38,652 nt of DNA from Candidatus Omnitrophota bacterium (lineage in GTDB: Bacteria; Omnitrophota; Gorgyraeia; Gorgyraeales; Gorgyraeaceae): positions 1 to 38,652 of the forward strand of contig JAHIYJ010000037.1 in assembly GCA_018814825.1 (NCBI GenBank), written 5' to 3'. Below, piece after piece: positions 16,719-26,439 of the stretch (position 1 is the stretch's first letter; the number at the start of each line of letters is the position of its first letter). The position numbers and the translations under genes are program-made. The notes under the pieces were generated by a model. It did no database searches. It saw nothing but the letters and a program-made list of their open reading frames with translations, and was not told the DNA's origin.

Positions 16719-17359
16719 AGTCGCTAGCCTTTGATTCAGGCGCGGCGCTGTTCGGCGTAGCGGATATAACGGCCGTAAAAAAAGACTTTCATTTTTCAGA
16801 TGCAATTTTGAAAGATTTAGACTATGCTATATCTATAGGCATTAGACTTTCTGATCCGATATTAGACGAGATCAAGGATGCACCTACCAAGATATACTAT
16901 CACCATTACCGTCAGGCGAATATAGCGCTTGACCACATGGCGTTCAGGCTGAGTGGCCTTATCCAGTCCAGGGGATACAGGGCTCTCCCGGCCCCGGCCT
17001 CTCAGATTATAGACTGGGAGAAACAAAAAGGGCACCTTTCGCATAAAAAAATCGGGGAGCTTGCCGGTCTCGGGTTTATAGGCAGAAATAACCTTCTGGT
17101 AAATCCTGATCTTGGTTCAAGATTTCGTCTGGTTACGATTTTAACAGACGCCCCTTTAAAGCCAGATAAGCCTCTGGGCTTGGATTGCGGCGGGTGCAGG
17201 GCCTGCGTGGACATCTGTCCGGCTGGAGCAATAAAAGAAAAAAAAGAAGACTTTGACCATATCAAATGTTACGAGAAACTAAAGGAATTCAGGGACAAAA
17301 GGATAGTCGACCAGTTTATATGCGGTGTATGCGTTAAAGCGTGCAGACCCAGCAAATGA
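16688..17359 (+). CDS. QueG-like epoxyqueuosine reductase family protein (short form, two Fe-S Cys motifs)
   Basis: GELAGLGFIGRNNLLVNPDLGSRFRLVTILTDAPL; CGGCRACVDICPAGAI; CGVCVKACRPS; overlaps the mnmG 3' end. Confidence 0.7.
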   Translation: MENGKLIKKLKSLAFDSGAALFGVADITAVKKDFHFSDAILKDLDYAISIGIRLSDPILDEIKDAPTKIYYHHYRQANIALDHMAFRLSGLIQSRGYRALPAPASQIIDWEKQKGHLSHKKIGELAGLGFIGRNNLLVNPDLGSRFRLVTILTDAPLKPDKPLGLDCGGCRACVDICPAGAIKEKKEDFDHIKCYEKLKEFRDKRIVDQFICGVCVKACRPSK

Positions 17360-18897
17360 AAAAAGACACGGTAGTTATATTGGATTTTGGGGCGCAGTAT
17401 AATCAGCTTATCGCGAGGCGCGTAAGGGAGAGTAGCGTCTACTGTGTTCTCCTGCCTTACAATGTTTCCGTAGCCAGGGTCAAATCCCTGAGGCCAAAGG
17501 CCATAATACTGACGGGTGGGCCGGCAAGCGTGCATAAAAAAGGCGCCCCGAAATGCGCTAAAGAGATTTTTGAGCTTGGCGTGCCTGTCCTGGGGATATG
17601 CTATGGCATGCAGCTCATGGGTCATATATTGAGAGGCAAGGTCGGCCCGACGCGGAGAAGAGAATACGGCCACGCGGAATTAATCATCGATAAAAAAGAC
17701 AGGCTCTTCTCGGGCTGCGGGAAGAAAGAAAACGTCTGGATGAGCCACGGCGATCAGGTCCTTAGGCTGCCGGACGGTTTTATCAGACTGGCGCACACGA
17801 AGAACAGCAGGATAGCCAGTATGTATCATCCGGTAAAAAAGTTTTACGGCGTCCAGTTTCACCCTGAAGTGGTTCATACGCCGAAAGGCATGAGGATATT
17901 TAAAAATTTCCTGTACGGAGTCTGCGGCTTCAAGCCCGAATGGACCATGAAATCTTTTATCCATGAGGCGGTGAAAAACATAAGAACACAGGTCGGCAGA
18001 AGTCGTGTGGTCCTCGGCCTGAGCGGAGGCGTGGATTCTTCCGTGGCCGCGGTGTTATTGAGTAAGGCGATCGGGAAAAGGCTCGAATGTATCTTCGTGG
18101 ATAACGGCCTTTTGAGAAAGCTCGAGAGGCAGTACGTCGCTGATACCTTCAAGAGGCACTTTCACATGAACCTACATGTCATCGATGCTGAAAAACGTTT
18201 TCTGAGTAAATTGAGAGGAGTTACGGATCCGGAGAGAAAACGTAAGATTATAGGTAAAGAATTTATAAAGGTGTTTGAGGAAAAGGCCAAAAAACTCGGC
18301 AGAGTGGAATTTTTAGGCCAGGGCACCATTTATCCGGATGTTATTGAGAGCGTGTCAGCCAAAGGCGGGCCGTCGAGCACTATAAAGTCCCACCATAACG
18401 TTGGTGGGCTTCCTAAAAAGATGGGACTCAGGCTTGTGGAACCCCTGAAAGACCTCTTCAAGGATGAAGTGAGAAAGCTGGGTAGGGAGCTCGGGATTGG
18501 CGCCAAGTTGATTGACAGGCAGCCGTTTCCTGGCCCTGGCCTCGCTGTCAGGATAATAGGAGATATTACTAAAAAGCGCCTTGATGTCTTGCGGGAAGCG
18601 GATATGATAGTCCAGGAAGAGATGAAAAAATATGGAGGCTATAAAAATATCTGGCAGTCATTCGCTGTCCTTTTGCCCGTAAAAAGCGTGGGCGTGATGG
18701 GAGACGAGAGGACATATGAGAATACTTGCGCTATCAGGGCCGTGACAAGTCTTGACGCGATGACAGCTGACTGGGCTAAGATCCCTTATGATATATTAGG
18801 CAGGATATCCAACCGCATCATAAACGAAGTCAATGGCATTAACCGTGTCGCGTACGATATAAGTTCCAAGCCCCCCGCGACAATAGAATGGGAATAA
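17356..18897 (+). CDS. guaA: GMP synthase (glutamine-hydrolysing)
   Basis: VVILDFGAQYNQLIARRVRE, GVPVLGICYGMQLMG, GLSGGVDSSVAAVLL, RQPFPGPGLAVRIIGD, NEVNGINRVAYDISSKPPATIEWE; ATG overlaps the preceding TGA. Confidence 0.97.
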   Translation: MKKDTVVILDFGAQYNQLIARRVRESSVYCVLLPYNVSVARVKSLRPKAIILTGGPASVHKKGAPKCAKEIFELGVPVLGICYGMQLMGHILRGKVGPTRRREYGHAELIIDKKDRLFSGCGKKENVWMSHGDQVLRLPDGFIRLAHTKNSRIASMYHPVKKFYGVQFHPEVVHTPKGMRIFKNFLYGVCGFKPEWTMKSFIHEAVKNIRTQVGRSRVVLGLSGGVDSSVAAVLLSKAIGKRLECIFVDNGLLRKLERQYVADTFKRHFHMNLHVIDAEKRFLSKLRGVTDPERKRKIIGKEFIKVFEEKAKKLGRVEFLGQGTIYPDVIESVSAKGGPSSTIKSHHNVGGLPKKMGLRLVEPLKDLFKDEVRKLGRELGIGAKLIDRQPFPGPGLAVRIIGDITKKRLDVLREADMIVQEEMKKYGGYKNIWQSFAVLLPVKSVGVMGDERTYENTCAIRAVTSLDAMTADWAKIPYDILGRISNRIINEVNGINRVAYDISSKPPATIEWE

Positions 18898-18899
18898 AA

Positions 18900-20039
18900 T
18901 CAGGATAGGAATTTATGGATGATGACGTGGGCTGCCCGGTTCGCGGCGCCTTTTTCCCCGAGTTTTCCTTTTAATTTCCTCAGGTTTTCTTTTATGCCGC
19001 GCCGTCTTTCATCGTTATTGAGTATGTCCAGGGCTTCTGTGGCTATATTTTTGGCGTTTGCCTCAAATTGAATCAGTTCAGGCACTATTCTCTTTCCCGC
19101 CACCACATTTACCAGTCCGATATCAGGTATTTTTATCATGTTTCTCGCCAGGAACCAGGTGAGGAGAGACGTCTTGTAGATTATGACCATAGGCTTCTCC
19201 ATTATGGCTGTCTCAAGCGTCGCGCTACCCGAAGAGACAATGACCAGATCGGCTATCTCCATGATCTCATAGGGCCTGTTGTCCAGCGAATGCGGTTTTA
19301 TCTTTGAGGATTCAATGATTTTATTGTATACGGAGCTATCCAGTTCTCTGCGGCGAGAAAGAATAAACTCTGTTCGCGGCAGTTGACGCTCGATCATCTC
19401 GCACGCCTTAAGCATGACAGGCAGATGCTTTTCGATCTCTTGTCTCCGGGAACCAGGCAAAAGAGCTATTCTCACGGAATGGTGTTTAAGGTGCAGGTTG
19501 TGTATAGTTTCCTCTTTTTTCCAGCCGCTGTGCACTATATCCAGAAAAGGATGTCCGACGAAACTCACCTTTACGCCGGCCGTTCTATAAAGCTCTTCCT
19601 CGAAACCGAATATCACTATCATCTTGTCCACTAATTTTTTTATCTCAGCGATCCTGTTCTTTCCCCATGCCCAGATCTGGGGGCTTATGTAATATATGAT
19701 AGGAATATTCTTCTCATTTACGTATTTCGCGAAACGCAGGTTGAACCCCGGGTAATCGACCAGTATGACCACGTCTGGTTTTCTGGCCTCAAGCAGTATA
19801 AGGAGTTTTTCGAGCATGCGCTTGAATGTCCGGAAATGCTTTATTACCTCGACAAAACCCACAACAGCCAGTTCCACTATGTCATAGATAATTTCCGCGC
19901 CAGCCTCCTCCATTTTCTTGCCGCCTATGCCGAAGATTTCTATATGAGGGTCTTTTGATCTAAGGGCCTTGATGAGGTGGGCGGCGTGAAGGTCGCCGGA
20001 TGCCTCGCCCGCGACGATTAGTATCTTTTTTCTTTTCAT
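18900..20039 (-). CDS. lpxB: Lipid-A-disaccharide synthase
   Basis: KILIVAGEASGDLHAAHLIKAL; VVILVDYPGFNLRFAKY; ISPQIWAWGKNRI; SFVGHPFLD; ALLPGSRRQEIEKHLPVML. Confidence 0.95.
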   Translation of the reverse strand: MKRKKILIVAGEASGDLHAAHLIKALRSKDPHIEIFGIGGKKMEEAGAEIIYDIVELAVVGFVEVIKHFRTFKRMLEKLLILLEARKPDVVILVDYPGFNLRFAKYVNEKNIPIIYYISPQIWAWGKNRIAEIKKLVDKMIVIFGFEEELYRTAGVKVSFVGHPFLDIVHSGWKKEETIHNLHLKHHSVRIALLPGSRRQEIEKHLPVMLKACEMIERQLPRTEFILSRRRELDSSVYNKIIESSKIKPHSLDNRPYEIMEIADLVIVSSGSATLETAIMEKPMVIIYKTSLLTWFLARNMIKIPDIGLVNVVAGKRIVPELIQFEANAKNIATEALDILNNDERRRGIKENLRKLKGKLGEKGAANRAAHVIIHKFLS

Positions 20040-20953
20040 GCGTTGAGTTTTCTGATTATCCTATGAGCTACTGACAGGGCATTATAGGCCTCTACCCCTG
20101 AGACAATGGGTTTAGACTTCCTGAGGACGCAGTCCACGAATGAGGAAAGCTCTTTCTGCAAAGGTTTTTCCTTTTTGATATCTATTTTTTTAGACACGAT
20201 CTTATTGTTTATTTTGCTGGATATTACAGCTTCCTGGTTTACGTAATCGAGTGAGATATAGCAGTCTTTCTGGAATATCCTGATCTTACGAAGGGTATCG
20301 TCCGTGACGCGGCTGGCGGTAAGGTCACAAACGGTGCCGTTTGTAAACCTGAGCCTCGCGTTGGCTATATCCTCGTGTTTTGTGAGGATCTTCATGCCCA
20401 CGGCCTGTATGTCATGTATCTTTGATTTTGTCAAGCCCAGCACGATGTCTATATCGTGTATCATGAGGTCCAGCACCACTCCCACGTCTTTTACCCTTGG
20501 AGTGAACGGGCCAAGCCTGTGGACTTCGATAAACTTTGGCCTTGGCAGGAGCCTTTCTATCGCCTGGATAGCGGAATTGAACCGCTCCACATGACCCACC
20601 TGCAATATTAGTTTTTTCCCCCGCGCCAGCCTTACCAGCTCACTAGCCTCTTTCAGCGTCTTTGTAATGGGTTTTTCAATAAGACAGTGGACTTTGTTTT
20701 TAAGGAAAAATTTACCTATCTGGTGGTGGAGATAGGTAGGAGTGACAATGCTGACCGCTTCTATATCCTGCTCAAGCAGCCTCTTGTAATCAGTAAACGA
20801 GGCGGTCTTAAGGGCTTTTCCCACTGAGGAGGCCCTTTCTTTATTTATGTCACAGACCCCTGCGAGCGTTACGTTTCTTAGCCTTGAGTATATCTGGCCG
20901 TGGATAGAGCCGAGCCTTCCGAGTCCAATGACGCCAACGCGCAGTTTTTTCAT
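20036..20953 (-). CDS. Gfo/Idh/MocA family oxidoreductase
   Basis: MKKLRVGVIGLGRLGSIHGQIYSRL; HCLIEKPITKTLKEASELVRLA; start placed at the Met before the Rossmann motif; 4-bp overlap with lpxB. Confidence 0.85.
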   Translation of the reverse strand: MKKLRVGVIGLGRLGSIHGQIYSRLRNVTLAGVCDINKERASSVGKALKTASFTDYKRLLEQDIEAVSIVTPTYLHHQIGKFFLKNKVHCLIEKPITKTLKEASELVRLARGKKLILQVGHVERFNSAIQAIERLLPRPKFIEVHRLGPFTPRVKDVGVVLDLMIHDIDIVLGLTKSKIHDIQAVGMKILTKHEDIANARLRFTNGTVCDLTASRVTDDTLRKIRIFQKDCYISLDYVNQEAVISSKINNKIVSKKIDIKKEKPLQKELSSFVDCVLRKSKPIVSGVEAYNALSVAHRIIRKLNA

Positions 20954-21011
20954 ATCTATAATGATAACAAAGAGCTTGAGAAATGTCAATCCAGGTGATA
21001 AAATAAGACCC

Positions 21012-22838
21012 ATGAAAGATTATATACGGTTTCTTAAATATTTGAGGCCCCACCTCTGGATCATGGCAATAGCGTTATTCTGCATGATAGTCTCATCCGG
21101 CATGGGAGGGGTATCCCTGGGCATGATCATACCCCTTGTGGATAATATACTAGCCGACAGGACAATATCTATCCCAGGCTCCCAGAATGTGCCGGAATTT
21201 ATAGTGGATCTAGTGAACAAGGTGAATAGCGTTCCAAAACCCGTTCTTTTAAACTGGCTTGTATTAATAGTGGCCTTGATATTCCTGATAAAAGAGCTGT
21301 TCCTGTTCTTCCAGACATATTTTATGAGCAAGCTAGGACAATCTGTCCTAAGGGACGTAAGGCTCGCCATATATAAGAAGCTTCTGGCGCTTTCCAACGA
21401 TTTCTACTCTACCATGCAGACAGGAGCGCTTGTGTCAAGGGTCACGTTTGACGTTGGGATCATAGTAAATTCTATCACAGAAGGCCTTACCGACCTATTG
21501 CTTCAGCCCATACAGCTCGTGATGTACCTGGCTATATTAATCGGGATAAAGGTCTATTTTTCCATATCCTGGGTATTGATACTTATTACCATGTTGGTGT
21601 TCCCTCTTATTGTATACCCTGTTATAAAAATAGGCAAAAAACTCAGGAAGATATCGACTTCTACACAAGAGAGCATGTCAGATATAAATTCCCTGCTCTT
21701 TGAGACCATATATGGCATAGGAGTAGTAAAGTCATTCACAGCCGAAAGATACCAGATAGATAAATTCCAGACCCATAACTATAAGTATTTTAAGATGCTC
21801 ATGAAATCCGTAAAACGCCTGGCGATCATAAGCCCGCTAGGGGAGTTCGTGGGAGTTATATGCATGGCGATAGTCCTATGGTTTGGCGGCAAAGAAGTTG
21901 TGGAAGGCAGGCTCTCGGCCGGGGCGTTCATAGCTTTTCTGGCCGCGCTTCTTTCTCTCATAAAACCTTTTAAACGGCTCAGCAGGCTCTACGGTATCAA
22001 TCAGCAGGCCCTTGCCGCGATAACAAGAGTATTTAAGATAATGGACAGGGAACTCACGGTGAAAGACAGGTCCGATGCTATTGCTATCGTCGGGTTTAAA
22101 AATTCAATAGAATTCAAGGATGTGGATTTTTCCTATATGCAGGGGCCCTTGGTATTGAAAAAAATCAAAGTCTCGCTTCCTAAGGGCAAGATACTGGCTA
22201 TAGTAGGTCTTTCCGGAGCGGGCAAGAGCACTTTAGTGAGTTTATTGCCCAGATTCTATGATCCAACGGTGGGCAGCGTGCTTATTGACGGCAGAGACAT
22301 AAGGGATTTTAAAGTCTCCTCTCTCCGCAGCCAGATAGGCATAGTTAGCCAGGAAAATATCCTTTTCAATGATTCGATACGCAATAATATAGCGTTTGGA
22401 AAACCCAAGGCAGGCTTGGATGATATAAAGAAAACGGCAAAGGCGGCCAATGCGCATGATTTTATCATGAAAATGCCGAATGGATATGATACTTTTATAG
22501 GAGACCGAGGTATAAGGCTTTCGGGCGGGGAAAAACAGCGCATAGCTATCGCCAGGGCGCTTTTTAAGGACCCCCCGATACTTATATTGGATGAGGCGAC
22601 GAGCCAGCTTGACAGTGAGTCTGAAAGACTTGTCCATGAGGCGATAGACAGGCTCATGGTCCATAGGACCGTATTTGTTATAGCCCACAGGCTTTCTACG
22701 GTTGAGCATGCGGATAAAATCATAGTTCTGGAGTCGGGAGGAATAGTGGAATCAGGCACTCATGCCGAATTATTGGAAAAATCCGGCGTATACAAGAGGC
22801 TTTACGAGATACAGTTTAAGCTCAAGGCCGCGTTCTGA
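21012..22838 (+). CDS. msbA: MsbA-like ABC transporter (fused TMD and ATPase)
   Basis: Multiple TM segments then Walker A GLSGAGKST, ABC signature LSGGEKQRIAIARALF, Walker B ILILDEATSQLD, H-loop AHRLSTV; next to lpxB. Track start 20847 is an upstream extension. Confidence 0.85.
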   Translation: MKDYIRFLKYLRPHLWIMAIALFCMIVSSGMGGVSLGMIIPLVDNILADRTISIPGSQNVPEFIVDLVNKVNSVPKPVLLNWLVLIVALIFLIKELFLFFQTYFMSKLGQSVLRDVRLAIYKKLLALSNDFYSTMQTGALVSRVTFDVGIIVNSITEGLTDLLLQPIQLVMYLAILIGIKVYFSISWVLILITMLVFPLIVYPVIKIGKKLRKISTSTQESMSDINSLLFETIYGIGVVKSFTAERYQIDKFQTHNYKYFKMLMKSVKRLAIISPLGEFVGVICMAIVLWFGGKEVVEGRLSAGAFIAFLAALLSLIKPFKRLSRLYGINQQALAAITRVFKIMDRELTVKDRSDAIAIVGFKNSIEFKDVDFSYMQGPLVLKKIKVSLPKGKILAIVGLSGAGKSTLVSLLPRFYDPTVGSVLIDGRDIRDFKVSSLRSQIGIVSQENILFNDSIRNNIAFGKPKAGLDDIKKTAKAANAHDFIMKMPNGYDTFIGDRGIRLSGGEKQRIAIARALFKDPPILILDEATSQLDSESERLVHEAIDRLMVHRTVFVIAHRLSTVEHADKIIVLESGGIVESGTHAELLEKSGVYKRLYEIQFKLKAAF

Positions 22839-22854
22839 CCATGGTAAAAAGAAC

Positions 22855-22882
22855 TTGCAAAGCATACGCTTTGTGATATAAT
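22855..22882 (+). promoter_or_regulatory. Candidate promoter for rpsB operon
   Basis: TTGCAA - 16 bp - TATAAT. Confidence 0.6.
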
Positions 22883-22903
22883 AACACCCCTGATATATTG
22901 GCA

Positions 22904-22978
22904 GTGTCATTGCGAACCACGAATTGGCCGCGTGCCCCGTATCTGAGCAAAGCGAATGGTACGGGGAAGCAATACTCA
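22904..22978. repeat. Palindromic intergenic repeat of the GTCATTGCGA...GCAATNCTC type in the rpsB leader
   Basis: gtgtcattgcgaaccacgaattggccgcgtgccccgtatctgagcaaagcgaatggtacggggaagcaatactc; CCCCGTA/TACGGGG stem; ATTGC/GCAAT ends. Confidence 0.55.
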
Positions 22979-23102
22979 AAATTATATATAAGATCCTTCA
23001 GCCGCTCCTATTCGTCGCGGTTTCAGGATAAATTCGCACTTATCACTTACGTCGCCCTTAAGGTCTCCGTAAATGATATGCTCATTTAATCAAGGAGGAA
23101 AA

Positions 23103-23981
23103 GTGAACACAGAGCTAATCAAACAACTACTTGAGGCAGGAGCCCATTTCGGGCACAACAGGAGCCGATGTAACCCCAAGATGAAGCGTTTTGTATTCGG
23201 CGAACGCAGCAAGATCTATATTATAGACCTTGAGAAGACAGTAGAATTCCTGAATAAAGCCAGGGAGTTCATGAAAGATGTGGCTTCCAGAGGGGAAAAG
23301 ATACTGTTTGTAGGTACCAAGAAACAGGCCCAGGACATCATAGTGAACGTCGCCAAAAATTCGGACATGTTTTTCGTAAAAAACAGATGGCTAGGGGGGA
23401 CCCTGACCAATTTCAAGACCATACGTAACAGCATAAAACGCCTTAAAGAGATAGAGTCCATGGAGAAAGACGGCACTTTCGACGCTATTAAGAAGAAGGA
23501 GCGTGCCATACTGACAAAGGAAATGGATAAGCTGAGAAAAAATCTTCAAGGCGTTGTGGAGATGAAGAAGATGCCGGATGCGGTCTTCGTGGTGGACGCA
23601 AAAAAAGAAGAGATAGCCGTGAAAGAGGCGTATAAATTGGGGATCCCTATAGTGGCCATCGTGGACACGAACGCGAACCCGGATCTTATCGATTATCCTA
23701 TACCCGCGAATGATGACGCGATGCGGTCCATAAAACTCATAGTGGATTTTCTCTCCGAAGGCATAATAGAGGGAAAGAGAGAATTTGACCAGACAGAGAT
23801 AGACAGAAAAGCCCAGGAAGCGGAAGAAGAGACCGAAGAGACGGAAGAGCTTTTGGAAAAGTCAGAGGAACTCGTGGAAGGCTTGAAGGTGGACGCCAAA
23901 AAGGAAAAGGATGAAAAACGAACCAAGCCCGCCAGGAAAAAGGAGATAAGTTCCACGCAAAAATTTAGAAAGGAAAGGTAA
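23103..23981 (+). CDS. rpsB: 30S ribosomal protein S2
   Basis: [63 protein letters not shown] start after aaggagg. Confidence 0.96.
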   Translation: MNTELIKQLLEAGAHFGHNRSRCNPKMKRFVFGERSKIYIIDLEKTVEFLNKAREFMKDVASRGEKILFVGTKKQAQDIIVNVAKNSDMFFVKNRWLGGTLTNFKTIRNSIKRLKEIESMEKDGTFDAIKKKERAILTKEMDKLRKNLQGVVEMKKMPDAVFVVDAKKEEIAVKEAYKLGIPIVAIVDTNANPDLIDYPIPANDDAMRSIKLIVDFLSEGIIEGKREFDQTEIDRKAQEAEEETEETEELLEKSEELVEGLKVDAKKEKDEKRTKPARKKEISSTQKFRKER

Positions 23982-23987
23982 GTTGAC

Positions 23988-24584
23988 ATGGCGATAAGTG
24001 TTGATATGATAAAAAAACTAAGGGATAAGACAAACGCCCCTATGATGGACTGTAAAAAGGCCATCACGGAGGCCAACGGGGATCTGAAGACGGCCATGGA
24101 GATATTGAAAAAGCGCGGCCAGATAGTTGCGTTTAAAAAGGCCGGGCGTTCGGCTAAAGAGGGGGCAGTGGAGTCCTATATACACTCAAACAATAAGATA
24201 GGCGTCTTAATAGAGGTAAATTGCGAGACAGATTTTGTGGCGCGAAACGAGGATTTCAGGAAATTCGCAAAGGATGTCTGTATGCAGATAGCGGCGAGTT
24301 CCCCGGCCTACGTTTCCAGGGAAGAGGTGCCTAAATCAATCATTGATAGGGAAAAAGATATTTTAAGCGAACAGGTAAAGGACAAACCCGAAAACGTCGT
24401 GGAAAAGATCGTGACCGGGAAACTCGAGAAATTTTATTCTGAAGTATGTCTTTTGGACCAGCCTTTTATCAAAGATGATAAGCTTACGATAAAAGAATGC
24501 CTGTCCACGCTTATCGGCAAGATAGGCGAGAATATCATAATCCGGAGATTTATAAGATTCCAAGTAGGGGAAGACATAGGATGA
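23988..24584 (+). CDS. tsf: Elongation factor Ts
   Basis: [54 protein letters not shown]-like segment. Confidence 0.96.
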   Translation: MAISVDMIKKLRDKTNAPMMDCKKAITEANGDLKTAMEILKKRGQIVAFKKAGRSAKEGAVESYIHSNNKIGVLIEVNCETDFVARNEDFRKFAKDVCMQIAASSPAYVSREEVPKSIIDREKDILSEQVKDKPENVVEKIVTGKLEKFYSEVCLLDQPFIKDDKLTIKECLSTLIGKIGENIIIRRFIRFQVGEDIG

Positions 24585-25303
24585 AGAAGGCTCTGAAGTC
24601 TGTCTATAAAAGGGTGGTCCTGAAGCTTAGCGGAGAGGCACTTCAGGGTAAACTAGGATACGGCATAGACCCTTTAGTGACAGCTCAGATAGCTAGAGAG
24701 ATAAAAGATACCAGAAAGCTCGGTGTCCAGATAGCGATTGTCATAGGAGGCGGGAATATCTACCGTGGCTCTACGGCCTCAGGCCAGGGCGTTGACAGGA
24801 TAATAGCTGATTACATGGGCATGCTGGCCACCGTCATAAACGGCCTGGCGCTCCAGGACGCGCTTGAAAAAGTAGACGTCATGACAAGGGTCCAGACAGC
24901 CATAGACATGCAGGAGCTGGCCGAACCCTATATAAGGCGCAAGGCAGTAAGGCACTTAGGTAAAAATAGAGTAGTTATATTCGTCGCTGGCACGGGTAAT
25001 CCGTATTTCTCAACTGATACCGCGGCCAGTTTAAGGGCGATAGAGATAAACGCGGATGTTATATTAAAAGCGACAAAAGTGGACGGTGTGTATTCAGCTG
25101 ATCCCAAGAAATGCAAGTCCGCTAAAAAATTCAAGAGCCTCAAATACATTGATGTGTTAAAAAAAGGCCTAAGGGTCATGGACGCTACCGCGGTAAGCCT
25201 GTGCATGGATAATAAATTACCCATCGTGGTATTTAATCTGACAAAACGAGGCAATATCAAAAGAGTTATATCAGGCGAGAAGATAGGAACAGTGGTCAAT
25301 TGA
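24581..25303 (+). CDS. pyrH: UMP kinase
   Basis: [50 protein letters not shown] overlaps the tsf TGA. Confidence 0.96.
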   Translation: MKKALKSVYKRVVLKLSGEALQGKLGYGIDPLVTAQIAREIKDTRKLGVQIAIVIGGGNIYRGSTASGQGVDRIIADYMGMLATVINGLALQDALEKVDVMTRVQTAIDMQELAEPYIRRKAVRHLGKNRVVIFVAGTGNPYFSTDTAASLRAIEINADVILKATKVDGVYSADPKKCKSAKKFKSLKYIDVLKKGLRVMDATAVSLCMDNKLPIVVFNLTKRGNIKRVISGEKIGTVVN

Positions 25304-25342
25304 ATTTTTTATCACCCCGCCTGTTTATCAAAGGAGGTCATC

Positions 25343-25906
25343 ATGCTCCCTCTACAGAAAAGCCTTCATGAGACAGAAGAATTAATGAAAAAGGCGGTTG
25401 ACTCCACGTCCAGAGAGTTTTCCGAGATCAGGACAGGCAGGGCGAATCCGAAACTTGTAGAGGGTATAAAAGTTGAGTGCTACGGCGCGGTCATGAATAT
25501 GCTCCAGGTAGCCAGCGTATCTGTTCCCGAGCCCAAGCTTATTGCCATACATCCGTGGGATCCCTCTAATCTTGCGGCGATTGAGAAGGCGATCTTAAAA
25601 TCAGAGCTTGGTATCACTCCTACAAATGATGGTAAGGTAATAAGGATTTCAATGCCTCCTCTGACAAAGGAAAGGTGCGAGGAGCTAAGGAAGATACTCC
25701 ACAAGATTACGGAACAGGGCAGAGTTTCGATAAGGACAGTCCGAAGGGACGGGATAGACAGCCTCAAGAAGATGGAAGACGCGAAAGAGATAACCGAAGA
25801 CGCCCGCTTCAAGGGCCAGGATGAGATCCAGAAGCTGACAGAAAAATACACGAAAAAGATAGAAGAACTCTTGAAGGAAAAAGAGAAAGAATTGAGTACC
25901 GTATAA
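25343..25906 (+). CDS. frr: Ribosome recycling factor
   Basis: FSEIRTGRANPKLVEGIKVECYGAVMNMLQVASVSVPEPKLIAIHPWDPSNLAAIEKAI. Confidence 0.96.
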   Translation: MLPLQKSLHETEELMKKAVDSTSREFSEIRTGRANPKLVEGIKVECYGAVMNMLQVASVSVPEPKLIAIHPWDPSNLAAIEKAILKSELGITPTNDGKVIRISMPPLTKERCEELRKILHKITEQGRVSIRTVRRDGIDSLKKMEDAKEITEDARFKGQDEIQKLTEKYTKKIEELLKEKEKELSTV

Positions 25907-25915
25907 ATATAGAGT

Positions 25916-25992
25916 GGGCCGCTAGCTCATGTTGGTAGAGCACCGCCCTTTTAAGGCGGGTGTGCCGCGTTCGACTCGCGGGCGGCTCACCA
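25916..25992 (+). tRNA. tRNA-Lys (anticodon TTT), CCA encoded
   Basis: Cloverleaf: acceptor GGGCCGC/GCGGCTC, anticodon loop cTTTTaa, GTTCGAC-type T loop, 3' ACCA. Confidence 0.92.
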
Positions 25993-26002
25993 TTAATTAC
26001 TC

Positions 26003-26434
26003 ATGGAGCCCTACGAAATCATAGAACATACTGCTGATGTAGGGTTAAGGGCGAATGGGGCTACTTTAAAAGAGTTGTTCCAGAACGCCGCGAGAGGTAT
26101 GTTTGCCATTATCTCAGGCGATGAACGGCACGATGATGTGACGCCAGGCACGCGAAGAACCATACAGATTAAAAAAGAAGTTGATGCGTTAGAGGAGCTC
26201 CTGGTAGACTGGTTAAGCGAGCTCCTTTATATTTTCAACAAAGAAAAAATCTTGTTTAAAATCTTTAGGGTGCACGAATTAAATAATGACGGCATAAAAG
26301 GTGACGCCTACGGGGAAAGAATGACTCCCGGCGGTACGGCTGCCCGAACAGAAATCAAAGCGGTTACCTTCCATGGCCTCACCATACAGGAGAACATGCG
26401 GGGATTCAGCTGTAACATCATTTTTGACGTTTAG
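26003..26434 (+). CDS. Archease
   Basis: YEIIEHTADVGLRANGATLKELFQNAARGMFAI; directly upstream of rtcB. Confidence 0.92.
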   Translation: MEPYEIIEHTADVGLRANGATLKELFQNAARGMFAIISGDERHDDVTPGTRRTIQIKKEVDALEELLVDWLSELLYIFNKEKILFKIFRVHELNNDGIKGDAYGERMTPGGTAARTEIKAVTFHGLTIQENMRGFSCNIIFDV

Positions 26435-26439
26435 TTATT

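Noticed and set aside
22256-22759. Minus-strand ORFs opposite the msbA ATPase domain
   Set aside because: Shadow ORFs of a conserved coding region
22898-23089. 63-aa plus-strand ORF upstream of rpsB
   Set aside because: Translation passes through palindromic repeat elements and lacks an RBS or family signature; more likely leader RNA
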